From Opitutus sp. GAS368 (GTDB taxonomy: Bacteria; Verrucomicrobiota; Verrucomicrobiia; Opitutales; Opitutaceae): a stretch of DNA of 43,332 bases. The first letter of the stretch is position 1; every line of letters begins with the position of its first letter. The notes under the pieces were generated by a model. It did not search any database and was not told the origin of the DNA. It saw nothing but the letters and a program-made list of their open reading frames with translations. Of the stretch, positions 24,546-34,171 are shown piece after piece. The position numbers were made by a program, and so were the translations under genes. The stretch is from positions 1-43,332 of the forward strand of contig CAMCHO010000018.1 in assembly GCA_945874455.1 (NCBI GenBank), in the 5' to 3' direction.

Positions 24546-25960
24546 AACGCACTGGTCCGATTGTCAGGGAAAACGCCAAGACAGTTCACGAGCCCGAACG
24601 GCTCGATCTCATCGTGCGCGGGGGGCGCGTCGTGACGCCGGAGGGCGTGCTGGCGGTCGAGATCGGCATCGTGCGCGGCAAGATCGTCCGGCTGGCGCCC
24701 AGCGTCACGGACGCCACGGATGCGGAGTTGAATGCGGAGGGGCGCTACGTGTTTCCGGGCATCCTTGATGCGCACGTGCATTTCAACGAACCCGGTCGTG
24801 CCGATTGGGAGGGGATCGCAACGGGCTCGGCAGCGCTCGCGGCGGGAGGCGGGACGGTGTTTTTTGATATGCCGCTCAACTCGGAGCCGCCGGTGCTCGA
24901 TGCAGCGGGATTGCGTGAAAAGCGCGCGATTGCCGAGGAGAAATCCTGCACCGACTTCGCGTTGTGGGGCGGATTGACCGCGGGGAATCTCGACAAGATC
25001 GCCGGCCTGCGTGATGCGGGTGCGGTGGGGCTGAAGGCATTCATGTGCAACAGCGGGGTCGCGAGCTTCCAGAACGTGGATGCGAAGACGCTGCGGGAAG
25101 GTATGAAGCGGGCGGCTAAGGTCGGTTTGCCCGTCGCGGTGCACGCCGAGGACGACGCGATGGTCGCGGCGCTCACCGAAAAGATCAAAATGGCGGGGCG
25201 CTCCGATGCGCGCGCGTGGCTCGACTCGCGTCCGGTCGGGGTGGAACTCGAGGCGATTCGCACGGCGTTGGAAATCGCGGGCGAGACGCAGTGTGCGCTC
25301 CATATCGTGAATGTGAGCAGCCCGGAAGGCATCGCGCTCATCACGGAGGCGCGGTTGCAACGCGTGGATGTGACGGCGGAAACGTGCCCGCATTATTTGC
25401 TCTTCAACGATAAGGACGTCGTGCGGCTCGGGCCGCTCGCGAAGTGCGCGCCACCGTTGCGCGATGAAAAGCGGCGCAAGGCGCTGTGGGCCGAGCTGCG
25501 AGCCGGGCGTATTCAAACGCTCGGGTCGGATCACTCGCCGGCGCGGCCGGAGATGAAAGATTCGGCGAACATGTTTGCCGTCTGGGGTGGGATCGGGGGC
25601 ATCCAGCACGGTTTTGAGCTATTGATTTCCGAATGCGAAAAGACGGCGGCCCAAGACCTGCCCGTGTTGGCGGCTGTGATGGCGCGCAATGTCGCGCGAC
25701 GTTTCCAGATCGACGATCGCAAGGGGCAGATTGCGTTGGGGCGGGATGCTGATTTTTCGCTCATCGAATATACAAAGGCGCGGACGATCCAAGCGGAGGA
25801 CCTCTGGACGCGGCACCGGATCAGTGCGTACGTGGGTGAAAAGAGCCGGGCCCGGGTGACGCATACGTATGTGCGCGGCACGGCGATCTACGCCGACGGC
25901 CGGTTTACGAATCTGCCGCAGAAGGGGCAGTTTTTGGCGCCGCATCGGCCGCGATGCTAA
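24542..25960 (+). CDS. allB: allantoinase (cyclic amidohydrolase)
   Basis: A 472-residue amidohydrolase. It should open the hydantoin ring of allantoin to give allantoate, in purine/ureide catabolism. The binuclear metal site is complete: H78 and H80 in DAHVHFNEPG, the carboxylated lysine K165 in VGLKAFMCNSG, H201 in VAVHAEDD, H254 in LHIVNVSS and D330 in LGSDHSP. FDMPLNSEPP and DFALWGGLTAGNLD favour allantoinase over dihydroorotase; a hydantoinase-like activity remains possible. The ATG at 24542 is preferred; an open frame upstream reads other sequence. It overlaps the stop of the amidohydrolase stub by 4 bp, as expected from an original allC-allB operon. Confidence 0.85.
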   Translation: MKRTGPIVRENAKTVHEPERLDLIVRGGRVVTPEGVLAVEIGIVRGKIVRLAPSVTDATDAELNAEGRYVFPGILDAHVHFNEPGRADWEGIATGSAALAAGGGTVFFDMPLNSEPPVLDAAGLREKRAIAEEKSCTDFALWGGLTAGNLDKIAGLRDAGAVGLKAFMCNSGVASFQNVDAKTLREGMKRAAKVGLPVAVHAEDDAMVAALTEKIKMAGRSDARAWLDSRPVGVELEAIRTALEIAGETQCALHIVNVSSPEGIALITEARLQRVDVTAETCPHYLLFNDKDVVRLGPLAKCAPPLRDEKRRKALWAELRAGRIQTLGSDHSPARPEMKDSANMFAVWGGIGGIQHGFELLISECEKTAAQDLPVLAAVMARNVARRFQIDDRKGQIALGRDADFSLIEYTKARTIQAEDLWTRHRISAYVGEKSRARVTHTYVRGTAIYADGRFTNLPQKGQFLAPHRPRC

Positions 25961-26418
25961 AGGGGCGGCTCACGGCCGGACCACTCGCTGGCGCTCGCGG
26001 CTACCTGAACCGAGGGAATTTCATCACCACGAGTAGTCCCGGCGGTTAAACCCGCACGGTGTGGTCGCGCGGCAACTCAGGGCGGCCGATCCGCGATGCG
26101 ATGACGGCGGTCTTGGCAACGGGCCCCTCGCGAGTGTGGGGGGGGGCATTCGGCGGGCGGGAGCTTTTCACTTCGTGACGCCGGCGGCGTGGGCGGACGC
26201 AGGCGAGGATGGACAGCGACTTCCTCGACGCAGCATCCATCGGAAATTCAAACGAGCGTGGCGGAGTTCGTCCACGTGCCCGCAATAAAGTCGTCATGAA
26301 GGCGCCGCGCATGGCCGGCGGCTGTTGCCGATCGGGTGGCGCGGGCCTGTGGATTGCCGCCCGCGGTGGTGCGCGAGCGGAATCTGGAGCGGGGAAAATA
26401 TCCGCGAGCTGCGCGGGA
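25961..26418. other. 458-bp convergent intergenic region
   Basis: This lies between the 3' ends of allantoinase (+) and the FAD oxidoreductase (-). Open frames are present on both strands, but their products are Arg/Pro/Ser-rich and unrecognisable. A run of nine G residues lies at 26138-26146. I see no terminator with a T-tract. It may hold eroded remnants of genes, but nothing can be named. Confidence 0.4.
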
Positions 26419-28719
26419 TTATTTCGCGGGCAGCAATTGGACGCCGTCGAGGTGGACGTTGCCATCGGCGTTCGTCGCGTCGACTTCGACGGCGGCGGGT
26501 TGGCCGGCTTTGAAGCGGAAGGTGCCGAGGGAGATCCAGACCTTCTCGATTGTGGCGGGCTTCTTTTGGTTCACGGTGACTGCAGCGGCGCCGTCGGCGT
26601 GGCGGACGGTAACGGCGGTGTTGCTGGCGCGGTTTTCGTGCGGGGCGGTGGCAAAGCGGACTTCGTAGCGGCCGTCGGTGGGGACGGTGAAAGCGAAGCT
26701 GGCTTTGTGGCCGGCGCCGCGGGCGTAAATGTAGTCGGGGCCGACGTGCTCAAGGTTGGTGCCGCTGGTCCAAGAGCCGGTGAGCTTCGCGGTTTTGTTG
26801 TCGACGACGATGCCTTTGAGGTTGGCGAGGCTGGTGGCGCCGCCGCGGCCACCACTGTCGTCAACCGGGGCCGGTGCGGGGCCGCTAATTTGGAAAGGGG
26901 CTTCGAGGCTCGCGCGCCGGGCGCGGCCGGGGAGTTTGAGCAGGCTATCAACTTCCTTCCAGTGCTGCTCGTAGACGCCGCGCGGAGTGGTGTTGCGCTG
27001 GATGGCGACGGCGGCGGCTTTGCCGACGACTTCACCCATCATGCCGATGGTCTTCATGACGCGTACGGTGCCGAGGGCTTGGTCGGAGACGCTGATATTT
27101 CGGCCGGCCATAAACATGTTTTCAATGTTCACGGAATAGAGGCAGCGGTAGGGGACCGGGTAACCGAAATCACGGTCGATGCGGCGGTCGTGCTCGGCGA
27201 CGGAGATGAAGGGATTGTCGGCAAATTTGGTGGCGTATTCCTTCTTAGCGAAATGGAGGTCGATGCTCCAGGTGCTGGGCACGCAGCCGTCGGGGAAATT
27301 CTTTTTTGTGATGATGTCTTCGTGCGTGAGCATGACATCGCCGACGATGCGGCGGGATTCGCGCGTGCCGCCGACGTAGGCGACCCAGTCGAGCTTGGCG
27401 TTAGGGTGCTCGGGTTTGCCGTCGCGGTTTTTCATCGCGTTGAACGCGCCGAAGACGGCGCGGAGGTTCCAATCGCGAATGAGTTCGAGATCGTTGATGG
27501 GGTGTTTATTGAAACCGCTTTCCCAAAACCACTCGCCCTTGCCCTGGGCGGTCATGTCGGCCTTGCCCATTTTGGGGTAAGGGAAGTCGTCCATCTGCAG
27601 GTCGAGGGCCCAGGGCGTTTCTGGATACGTGCGCGGGGCGGTGTCGTTGGACCAGACCCACATGTTGGACATACCGAGGAGGTCTTTGAGTTCGATTTCG
27701 TATTTAGCGCCGGCGAGGTGGGCGAGGCTGCCGTGGCCGGTGCAGTCGACGAAGAGTTTCCCGGAGAATTTTTTCTCGCGGCTCGTGGAGGTGTTGAGCG
27801 ACGTGACGGACATGATTTTTCCGCCGATGGTGGTGGCGGCGTAGACGTGCTCGTTGAGGAAGAGCGAAATGTTTTTCTCGGCGCGCAGGTGCGCTTCCTT
27901 TTTGGCGTCGCCGAATTCCTCGTACGTCCCGGGGGAATTCTTCGCTTTGTCGGCGAACTCTTCGATCATCTCGCCGATGTGTGGGTAGTTGCCGCGGCGC
28001 ACGAGGCCCATGGCCCAGACGCGGATTTCGGAGGAGCCGTTGCCACCGAGGACGGGGCGATTTTGGATGAGGGCCACCTTGAGGCCCATGCGCGCGGCGG
28101 AAAGGGCGCTGCCCATGCCGCCGTAGCCGCCGCCGACGACGACGAGATCGAACTCACCCATGTTCTGCGGTTCGGTGGGGTGGCCGAGGGTGGTCTTGCG
28201 CCAGGCGGAGAGCGGGGCGGTGTCGTTGGGCGGCGGCGTCGTGAGATCGGTGGTGAAGTAAAGCGCGTCGCAGCGGCCGTCGAAGCCGAGGAGGTCGCGG
28301 AGGGCGAGGGTGTTTTCTTTTTTCGCGATCGTGACGGTGCCGCCGTCGTGCCAAAACCACGTGGCGCTCTTGGTGCCGAAGGTTTCGGCGAGAGGTTGGC
28401 CGTTGAGGAGGACTTGAAATTTTCCGGGCGTGCCGGGGGCTTTCCATTCGGCGACCCAGTCTTTCGTGCGGACCCAGACGCGATACGTGCCGGTGGTGGG
28501 GAAGGAGACGGTGGTGGTGGCGTCTTTGACGGGTTGACCGAGACCGTGGGCGATCAGGTAAGGCGAGCCCATGATGTCGATGAACTGCGTGTCGAGGGAC
28601 CAACCGCCGGGGGAGGCGAAGGATTCGGCTTCGACCAAGAGATGGTCGGCAGCGCGGGACGCCGGGGAGGCGGCGAACGCGGTGAGGGCGAGGAGGACAA
28701 GGTGGCGGAGGCGTTTCAT
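26419..28719 (-). CDS. secreted FAD-dependent oxidoreductase with flanking carbohydrate-binding-like domains
   Basis: A 766-residue exported protein. Residues 1-23 are a signal peptide (LVLLALTAFAASPASRAAD). Residues 25-160 form a beta-rich domain with SFPTTGTYRVWVRTKDWVAE, similar to golvesin/xanthan-lyase-associated modules. The FAD domain follows with the dinucleotide loop DLVVVGGGYGGMGSALSAAR (191-210) and RPVLGGNGSSEIRVWAMG. A second beta domain with FAFTVPTDGRYEVRFATAP closes the protein. The FAD part belongs to the large FAD_oxidored family common in Verrucomicrobiota and Planctomycetota; the substrate is unknown. The ATG at 28719 is chosen for the signal peptide. It is 53 bp downstream of the 798-residue protein gene, with a dispersed repeat in its leader. 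Confidence 0.82.
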   Translation of the reverse strand: MKRLRHLVLLALTAFAASPASRAADHLLVEAESFASPGGWSLDTQFIDIMGSPYLIAHGLGQPVKDATTTVSFPTTGTYRVWVRTKDWVAEWKAPGTPGKFQVLLNGQPLAETFGTKSATWFWHDGGTVTIAKKENTLALRDLLGFDGRCDALYFTTDLTTPPPNDTAPLSAWRKTTLGHPTEPQNMGEFDLVVVGGGYGGMGSALSAARMGLKVALIQNRPVLGGNGSSEIRVWAMGLVRRGNYPHIGEMIEEFADKAKNSPGTYEEFGDAKKEAHLRAEKNISLFLNEHVYAATTIGGKIMSVTSLNTSTSREKKFSGKLFVDCTGHGSLAHLAGAKYEIELKDLLGMSNMWVWSNDTAPRTYPETPWALDLQMDDFPYPKMGKADMTAQGKGEWFWESGFNKHPINDLELIRDWNLRAVFGAFNAMKNRDGKPEHPNAKLDWVAYVGGTRESRRIVGDVMLTHEDIITKKNFPDGCVPSTWSIDLHFAKKEYATKFADNPFISVAEHDRRIDRDFGYPVPYRCLYSVNIENMFMAGRNISVSDQALGTVRVMKTIGMMGEVVGKAAAVAIQRNTTPRGVYEQHWKEVDSLLKLPGRARRASLEAPFQISGPAPAPVDDSGGRGGATSLANLKGIVVDNKTAKLTGSWTSGTNLEHVGPDYIYARGAGHKASFAFTVPTDGRYEVRFATAPHENRASNTAVTVRHADGAAAVTVNQKKPATIEKVWISLGTFRFKAGQPAAVEVDATNADGNVHLDGVQLLPAK

Positions 28720-28733
28720 AGAAAGGGAGACGA

Positions 28734-28766
28734 TTTTAACTACGGATGAACACGGATACAGATGGG
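28734..28766 (-). repeat. dispersed ATCCGTG-type intergenic repeat, copy 2
   Basis: On the - strand this reads tctgtatccgtgttca followed by tccgtagttaaaa, the same family as the copy at 10592-10633. It fills the short gap between the 798-residue protein gene and the FAD oxidoreductase gene, ending 15 bp before the latter's start codon. It would therefore lie in the leader of that gene. Confidence 0.6.
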
Positions 28767-28772
28767 ATGCGT

Positions 28773-31169
28773 CTATTCGTAGACGAGTTGGGCGGTGGCG
28801 GTGGTGGAGGTATCGGCGGTGACGCGGAGCCAGTAGGCTTGGTAACCAGCAGGGAACGTGTGATCGTGCGATGGGCCAGCGGGGACCTCGAGGGTGGCGT
28901 AGGTGACCCACCGGCCCGTGCCACTGAGGTCGACTTCCAGGCGGAAGCGCACGGTGGTCGCAGCGGTGTGTGAGACCATGATTTTTTTGCGGTCGTAGCC
29001 AGTGAGGAGGTAGGGATCCGAGGGCGTGTTGGCTGTAACGGATGTGTCTTTCCACGGACCGCCAACGCCGGTGGGTTTACCGAAGGACCAGAGGTCATCG
29101 ACGGCGCCCACCCAGACGGCGGCTTTGCCATCGGCGGAGCGAATGACGTGGGGGTTTTTGACGGAGGCGTCGGTGGTGACGCCGGACATCACGAGGAGGC
29201 CGCGCCAGCTCGCGTAATCGTGGATCGCGCGGTTGTGCGTGGCGACGGGCCGGACCTTGGCGATGCCGCCGGCGTTTTCGGCGGGGAATTCGAAGAAGGT
29301 GCCGCCGGCATTGAGGAGGTCGCGTTCGGTGCAGACTTCGCGGTCGACGCGGATCGGGCCGTGGGGCGAGGTGCCGTCGAACGCGGCGTGACCGCGCGGG
29401 AGGCGCCAGTGTTTTCCCTGCTCGTCGGTGTAGATCACGGAAGCGGCATCGAGGCCGATGGCGGTGGCGGGCGGGGTGAGGTGGGCGTGCGCCCATTTCG
29501 CGGCGGCGGCGTCGTCGGTGCGGATGAGCTGCAGGTCGGGGCCCAGCTCGTAGAACGTGTCGCCGACGGTGACGCCGAGGGGTTTTTTCTCGGCGCCGCG
29601 GGCGTGGAGGAGGGCACCGGTGCCGCTAGTGGTGCCGAGGCCGGCGAAGCGGGCGTCCGCGGTGGTGGTGCGGGCATCGCGATTGCGGTAGGCGAAGACG
29701 GCGGTCGCGTGCGGGAGGTCGCGGGAAGCGCGGACGCGAATCCAGGCCGCCTGCTCGGTGGCCGCGAAGGCGGTGAACGTGTAGCCAGAGGAGGGAACTT
29801 CGACGCGCCGGAGTTCGGTCCACTGGTTGTTGCCGCCGCGGTCGACTTCGAGGGTGAAGGTCACGGGTGCGGCGGCGTCGTGGGTGAGGTGGAGGAGACG
29901 TTCGTCGTAGCCGGAGAAGAGGAAGGCGTCGGAGGGCGCGTCTTTTTTCACGGAGTCATCGAGCCACACGGCGCCGCGGCCGATGACGGGGCCGAGGCGG
30001 TCGAGCTGCGCGGGTTGGATGAACCAGAGGTTGGATTGCGACTGGCCGGGAGCGGCGAGGGTGCCCTTGGCTTTGCGTTTGTTGAGGAACTCGCTCTTGG
30101 CGGTGTCGTCGCAGCCGAGGACGACGCGGTCGCCCCAGCGGGCGAAGTCGCCGATGACTTTGAGGTAATTGGAACGTGGAGACAGGCCGGCGGAGTGGGT
30201 GGAGTCGAAGTTTTTCGGGAAGCGCCAGAATGCGCCGTGCATCGTCATGAGCAGATCGGTTTCACCGATGTCGCGGATGCGGGGCCACTCGGTGTTCCAG
30301 CCGTGGGCGCCATCGTAGGAGTGGCTGGATTTCGGGAGGCGGTAGGTGTGCCACGTGCCGCGGTCGAGGACTTGAAGGATGAGTGAACGGAAATCCCAAC
30401 CGATGGACCAGAGCGGATCGGTAGTGGGATTCTTGTTACCCGTTAGGTCGCCGGGACCGGTGACTTCGGTGAATTGATTGCGGCGGATGACGGACCAGGC
30501 GTCGGACTGGCCGTCCCACGAGGCGAGGACGCCGGAGGGAATGGCGGGATTTACGAGCGCGTCTTTGCCGTGCTCGCCGTTGTTGCCGTAAACGAGGACG
30601 CCTTGGCCGGAGTAGAGGCCCTTGCCGTGGTAACCGGGGAGATTCGCTTTGCGGCCGTCTTTGAGTTGTTCGTCGCGGAAGAGTTCGCTGACGGCGAGCG
30701 TCCGGACGTCGACCTCGTAGAGGCCTTCCTCCATGGAGGCGTAGTAAATCTTGTTGGCGGGATCGGTGAGATGGCGGGCGTTGCCGGTGGGGCGGCCGAA
30801 CATCGCGGAGTAGGGGATCGCGCGGACCTTGCCCTGGGCGTTGACGGCGTAGGGGCCGATGAAAAGCTGCTGGGACTCGGTGTGGATGAAACGATTCGCG
30901 GGGGTGCCGCCGATACTCTCGGGGTGGATCGTTTGCCGAAGAGCGGAGTCGATCGAGTAGAGTTTGTCGTCGGAGCCCTTGGGCGAGTGAGGGGAATAGG
31001 TGACAACCCAGAGTTTGTCGGCCCACGGAACGACGGCGCCGGTGCCGCACTCGCCCTGGGAGTTAAACATCGCGAGGTGCGGGTAGATGCCGCTGAAGGA
31101 AAGCGGCGGTTCGGCGGCAAAGGCCGTCGTGGCGACGGCGAAGAGCAGGGCACTGAGCGGCGGTCGCAT
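28773..31169 (-). CDS. secreted 798-residue protein with internal duplication, coupled to a TonB-dependent receptor
   Basis: I do not recognise the family. Residues 1-19 are a signal peptide (LLFAVATTAFAAE). The N-terminal half reads like beta-propeller blades (KLWVVTYSP, KIYYASMEEGLYEVDVRTL, GLYSGQGVLVYGNN). Two copies of a beta module of about 95 residues are present, at about 398-495 and 700-798. Both show PSD..L..GYD, then a H.AA..V.F.LEVD core, then EVP and a .W.RV. strand near the end. Its start codon overlaps the stop codon of the TonB-dependent receptor by one base, so the two are translationally coupled. A surface or periplasmic partner of the receptor is the natural inference. Confidence 0.8.
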   Translation of the reverse strand: MRPPLSALLFAVATTAFAAEPPLSFSGIYPHLAMFNSQGECGTGAVVPWADKLWVVTYSPHSPKGSDDKLYSIDSALRQTIHPESIGGTPANRFIHTESQQLFIGPYAVNAQGKVRAIPYSAMFGRPTGNARHLTDPANKIYYASMEEGLYEVDVRTLAVSELFRDEQLKDGRKANLPGYHGKGLYSGQGVLVYGNNGEHGKDALVNPAIPSGVLASWDGQSDAWSVIRRNQFTEVTGPGDLTGNKNPTTDPLWSIGWDFRSLILQVLDRGTWHTYRLPKSSHSYDGAHGWNTEWPRIRDIGETDLLMTMHGAFWRFPKNFDSTHSAGLSPRSNYLKVIGDFARWGDRVVLGCDDTAKSEFLNKRKAKGTLAAPGQSQSNLWFIQPAQLDRLGPVIGRGAVWLDDSVKKDAPSDAFLFSGYDERLLHLTHDAAAPVTFTLEVDRGGNNQWTELRRVEVPSSGYTFTAFAATEQAAWIRVRASRDLPHATAVFAYRNRDARTTTADARFAGLGTTSGTGALLHARGAEKKPLGVTVGDTFYELGPDLQLIRTDDAAAAKWAHAHLTPPATAIGLDAASVIYTDEQGKHWRLPRGHAAFDGTSPHGPIRVDREVCTERDLLNAGGTFFEFPAENAGGIAKVRPVATHNRAIHDYASWRGLLVMSGVTTDASVKNPHVIRSADGKAAVWVGAVDDLWSFGKPTGVGGPWKDTSVTANTPSDPYLLTGYDRKKIMVSHTAATTVRFRLEVDLSGTGRWVTYATLEVPAGPSHDHTFPAGYQAYWLRVTADTSTTATAQLVYE

Positions 31170-34100
31170 CAGTAAGACAGGCTAGTGGTGAGCGAATATT
31201 TCCGTGGGGCGTTGAACCATTGCGAGTAGCGAAGCGTGCCGTTGGAGCCGTTGCGCAGGTAGAGGACCTCGTTCGCGTCGAGGAGATTGGCGATGTTCAG
31301 CTGGACGGAGGCGCGCACTTGGCGGGTGGGTTTGAAACGATAGACCGTGTAAAAATCATGGAGCAGGCGGTTGGGAAAATAGAACAACTTCCGCTTACCG
31401 CCGTCGGCGGCGTCGTTAAACATATAGGCGCGGTGGTTCTGGCGCAGGCTGGAGCTGAGGCCGACCACGAGGCCGTTGAGCCGGCCCTCGCTGAACTGGT
31501 AGCGGTTCACGAGGCTGTAGCTGCGCTCGGCGTAGTTGACCGTCTTTTCGCCGGCCTTCTTCACAATGATGGTGCCAGCCGAGGGCGAGACGAAGCCGAG
31601 CTGGTGCTCGGTGATGGGAAGGCCGGTCTCGTTGGTGCCGACGCCGGCGGTGCGCAGGCCGAGCGTCTCCGCATTGAGAATTTGGCCGGACTCGGGGTCG
31701 AGGGTCGCGAAATACTGGCTGCTGGGGTTGCGCAGCATCGCGAGCGAGAGCGGGATCTGCGCCGAAGCGGGATCGCTCGGATCGGCTGGAACGAGCAGCG
31801 GCACGATGGCGGCACCGGCGGCGGCGCGGACGCCGACGACGGCCTGACCACCGACGGTCGTGGTGTTGAACTTGTCGTTGTAGAACTGCGGGAGGACCAC
31901 GTCGGTGCGCTCGCTGCCGTTGGCCGTGGCGAGGTTAATGCGCACTTCCCAGCCTCGAAGCGGCCGCGAGCTGAGCGTGACGTTGTAGCCGTCAGAGGTC
32001 TTGTCGAAGACGTAGTTGCCGCCGCCGTTGCGGCCGTTGATGCCGTTGGGGTCGATGTCGTTCTGCAAGCCGCCGAGGCCTCCGATAAAATTCTGCGCTT
32101 GGGAAACGTAGTAATTTACGTTGCCGGAGATGCGGCGCTCCCAGAGGTCGAACTTGAGGCCGACATCGCGGCTCTCGCCTTTGCCGACCGGGAGAAGCTG
32201 GTCGTAGATATCGCGGCCGGTGTCGAAATTGATCTTCGCGTTGGTGGAATAGTTGCCCGAGACGCGCAGGCCGCGGATGGGCGTGTCGAAGACGAAGCCG
32301 GTCGTGAGGCTGTCGTAGGAAATCGGTCCGCGCTTCACGCCCGTGTTGACGCGAACCGTGCTCGCTTCCTCGGCGCGGTAGCCGGCCATGGTGTCGATGC
32401 GGCCGCCCCACCACTCGCTGAAGAGGCTGAAGCCCTTGCTCGCCTCGCGGGTGTCGTCGAGGGCGCCGCCCGCAGTGGTGACGCCAGCGGCGTTGACCGG
32501 GCCGGAAAGCCCCATCGGATTCCCCGTCGTGCGCGGCACGGCGTCGGAGTAGAACGTCGAAGTGTAGCGGTAGTTCTTGCCGTTGGGATGAGTAAAACTG
32601 GTGAAGGGCCACTCGCGGCCGCCGATGACCTGCGAGGGAAACGCGGGCACCCACACGGCTGGCATTTCGATACGGCCGGAGGTGGAGTTGGTGATGTTGG
32701 CGAGATTTTGGACGAAGGCGCCGTTGGCATCGGTCTCGAAGAAACGCCACGGCTGCGTGTTCACCCACGAGTCCATGTCTTGATAAAATGCGCTCGCCTG
32801 GTGGCGGCCAAACCACTTGCCGAGGTCCTTCTGGTAGGCGAGGGCGGCGCGGAAGCCGCGGGCACCGGTCCAGAAGGGTGAGGCGTTCATGGCGGTGTTG
32901 AGTGCCCACTGGGTGCCCGTCGACCCGGTTACGGGATCGACGTAGTTGTTGCCGATCGCGCCGGGGGCGAAGACGACGGTGCTGGTGGCGCGGAGCGGAT
33001 CGTTGATGCGGGCGTCGTGGCCGTAGCGGAGTTGGAGGGCGAGGCCGGGCGCGAGGGTGGTCTCGGCCACGACGGAGCGAATAATATTAGTGTAGGCGTC
33101 GCGGTGGAATGGGCCGACCGCAGAGTCGACGGTGGTGAGATCGAAGGGGCCGTTGCGGGTGAACTGGGCGACGTCGGGGAACGAGACGAGATAGCGCGAG
33201 TTTTTATTGTCGACGTTGGCGGCAGTGGTGGTGGTGGCGTTACCGGGGGCGTTGACGACCGCTGCGCCAAACGCGTCGCGGGCGGGCAATTGCCAGCTCA
33301 ACGGGGCGCGCACGGTTACGGCTTGGGCGAAAACCGCGTCGCGCGTGAAATAGCGATACTCGCCGCGGATCTGGAGATTCTTCCACGGCTGGAAGGTGGC
33401 GGCGACGTGCACGCCGGCGTTTTGCTGGCGGTGGCCCGGCCGAAAGAAACGCGTGTCACCCTTCGCGGCATTGACCCGCAGCCCGAACATCCGGTTGCTG
33501 GCCTGCGTGTCCAACGTGGAGCGCCAGGATCCTTCGGAGTCTGTTGTCCCCGTGATTGTCGCGGTGGGGCGCCGGTTGAGGTAGGCGCGCTTGGAGGTGC
33601 TGGTGATCGCGCCGCCGGCATCGCCGGAGCCGAAGAGCAGGGAGTTTGAACCGCCGATGGCCTCAACGCGTTCGATGTCGAAGGAGTCCAGCAGCGTGGT
33701 ATCGGAGCGGAGGAAGCCGTCGCGACGCGGGTTATTGATGGCGAGGCCGCGCATCGTCATGGTTTTTGGGTCCTGTCGATCGCCTTCAAGATCGCCGCGG
33801 ACATCTTCGCCGGCCCCGATGACGGCGGAGCCGAGGCCACCGAGCTTCGAGAGCATGTCGGTCATATCGACGACATTGAGTTCATCCATGAGCTGGCGGT
33901 TGAAGACCTTCGCATCGAGCGGGGTTTTACTGAGCAAAGTGTTCGTGCCGGTGACGGAGTTGGTGTTGGTCGCGTCGTAGGTGTCGGAGGCGTCGCCCTT
34001 CACCTCGAAGACGTTGAGGAGGACGGCCTCGGCGGTGGCGGCCTGACCTTTCGCGCCGGTGGGGGAAGCGGTGGAAGCGGGCGCGACCGCTTGGGCGCGC

Positions 34101-34171
34101 AGGGCCGGGGCGAACGAAAGCGACAGGGTGGCGAGGGCGAGGAGCAGCGAGGTGCGGTTGGGGTGGTGCAT
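31169..34171 (-). CDS. TonB-dependent outer-membrane receptor
   Basis: A 1000-residue receptor with a signal peptide (residues 1-26, LALATLSLSFAPALRAQA). After a linker, the plug domain (about 60-230) shows NTLLSKTPLDAKVFNRQLMD, DPKTMTMRGLAINNPRRDGF and FDIERVEAIGGSNSLLFGSG, the usual TonB-dependent plug features. The remainder is a 22-stranded-type beta-barrel, ending with the aromatic terminus YSLTTSLSY needed for outer-membrane insertion. A TonB-box candidate lies near the mature N-terminus (LLNVFEVKG). No SusD-like protein is adjacent. It has its own 334-bp upstream region and is followed, with a 1-bp overlap, by the 798-residue secreted protein. The ligand is not readable. Confidence 0.93.
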   Translation of the reverse strand: MHHPNRTSLLLALATLSLSFAPALRAQAVAPASTASPTGAKGQAATAEAVLLNVFEVKGDASDTYDATNTNSVTGTNTLLSKTPLDAKVFNRQLMDELNVVDMTDMLSKLGGLGSAVIGAGEDVRGDLEGDRQDPKTMTMRGLAINNPRRDGFLRSDTTLLDSFDIERVEAIGGSNSLLFGSGDAGGAITSTSKRAYLNRRPTATITGTTDSEGSWRSTLDTQASNRMFGLRVNAAKGDTRFFRPGHRQQNAGVHVAATFQPWKNLQIRGEYRYFTRDAVFAQAVTVRAPLSWQLPARDAFGAAVVNAPGNATTTTAANVDNKNSRYLVSFPDVAQFTRNGPFDLTTVDSAVGPFHRDAYTNIIRSVVAETTLAPGLALQLRYGHDARINDPLRATSTVVFAPGAIGNNYVDPVTGSTGTQWALNTAMNASPFWTGARGFRAALAYQKDLGKWFGRHQASAFYQDMDSWVNTQPWRFFETDANGAFVQNLANITNSTSGRIEMPAVWVPAFPSQVIGGREWPFTSFTHPNGKNYRYTSTFYSDAVPRTTGNPMGLSGPVNAAGVTTAGGALDDTREASKGFSLFSEWWGGRIDTMAGYRAEEASTVRVNTGVKRGPISYDSLTTGFVFDTPIRGLRVSGNYSTNAKINFDTGRDIYDQLLPVGKGESRDVGLKFDLWERRISGNVNYYVSQAQNFIGGLGGLQNDIDPNGINGRNGGGNYVFDKTSDGYNVTLSSRPLRGWEVRINLATANGSERTDVVLPQFYNDKFNTTTVGGQAVVGVRAAAGAAIVPLLVPADPSDPASAQIPLSLAMLRNPSSQYFATLDPESGQILNAETLGLRTAGVGTNETGLPITEHQLGFVSPSAGTIIVKKAGEKTVNYAERSYSLVNRYQFSEGRLNGLVVGLSSSLRQNHRAYMFNDAADGGKRKLFYFPNRLLHDFYTVYRFKPTRQVRASVQLNIANLLDANEVLYLRNGSNGTLRYSQWFNAPRKYSLTTSLSY

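Noticed and set aside
26209-28749. An 846-codon open frame on the + strand
   Set aside because: It is the exact antisense of the FAD oxidoreductase gene; the product is Gly/Ala/Val/Glu-rich with no recognisable domain.
29148-32881. Two further long + strand frames (29148-30386 and 31220-32881)
   Set aside because: They are antisense to the 798-residue secreted protein and the TonB-dependent receptor, which have signal peptides and conserved features.
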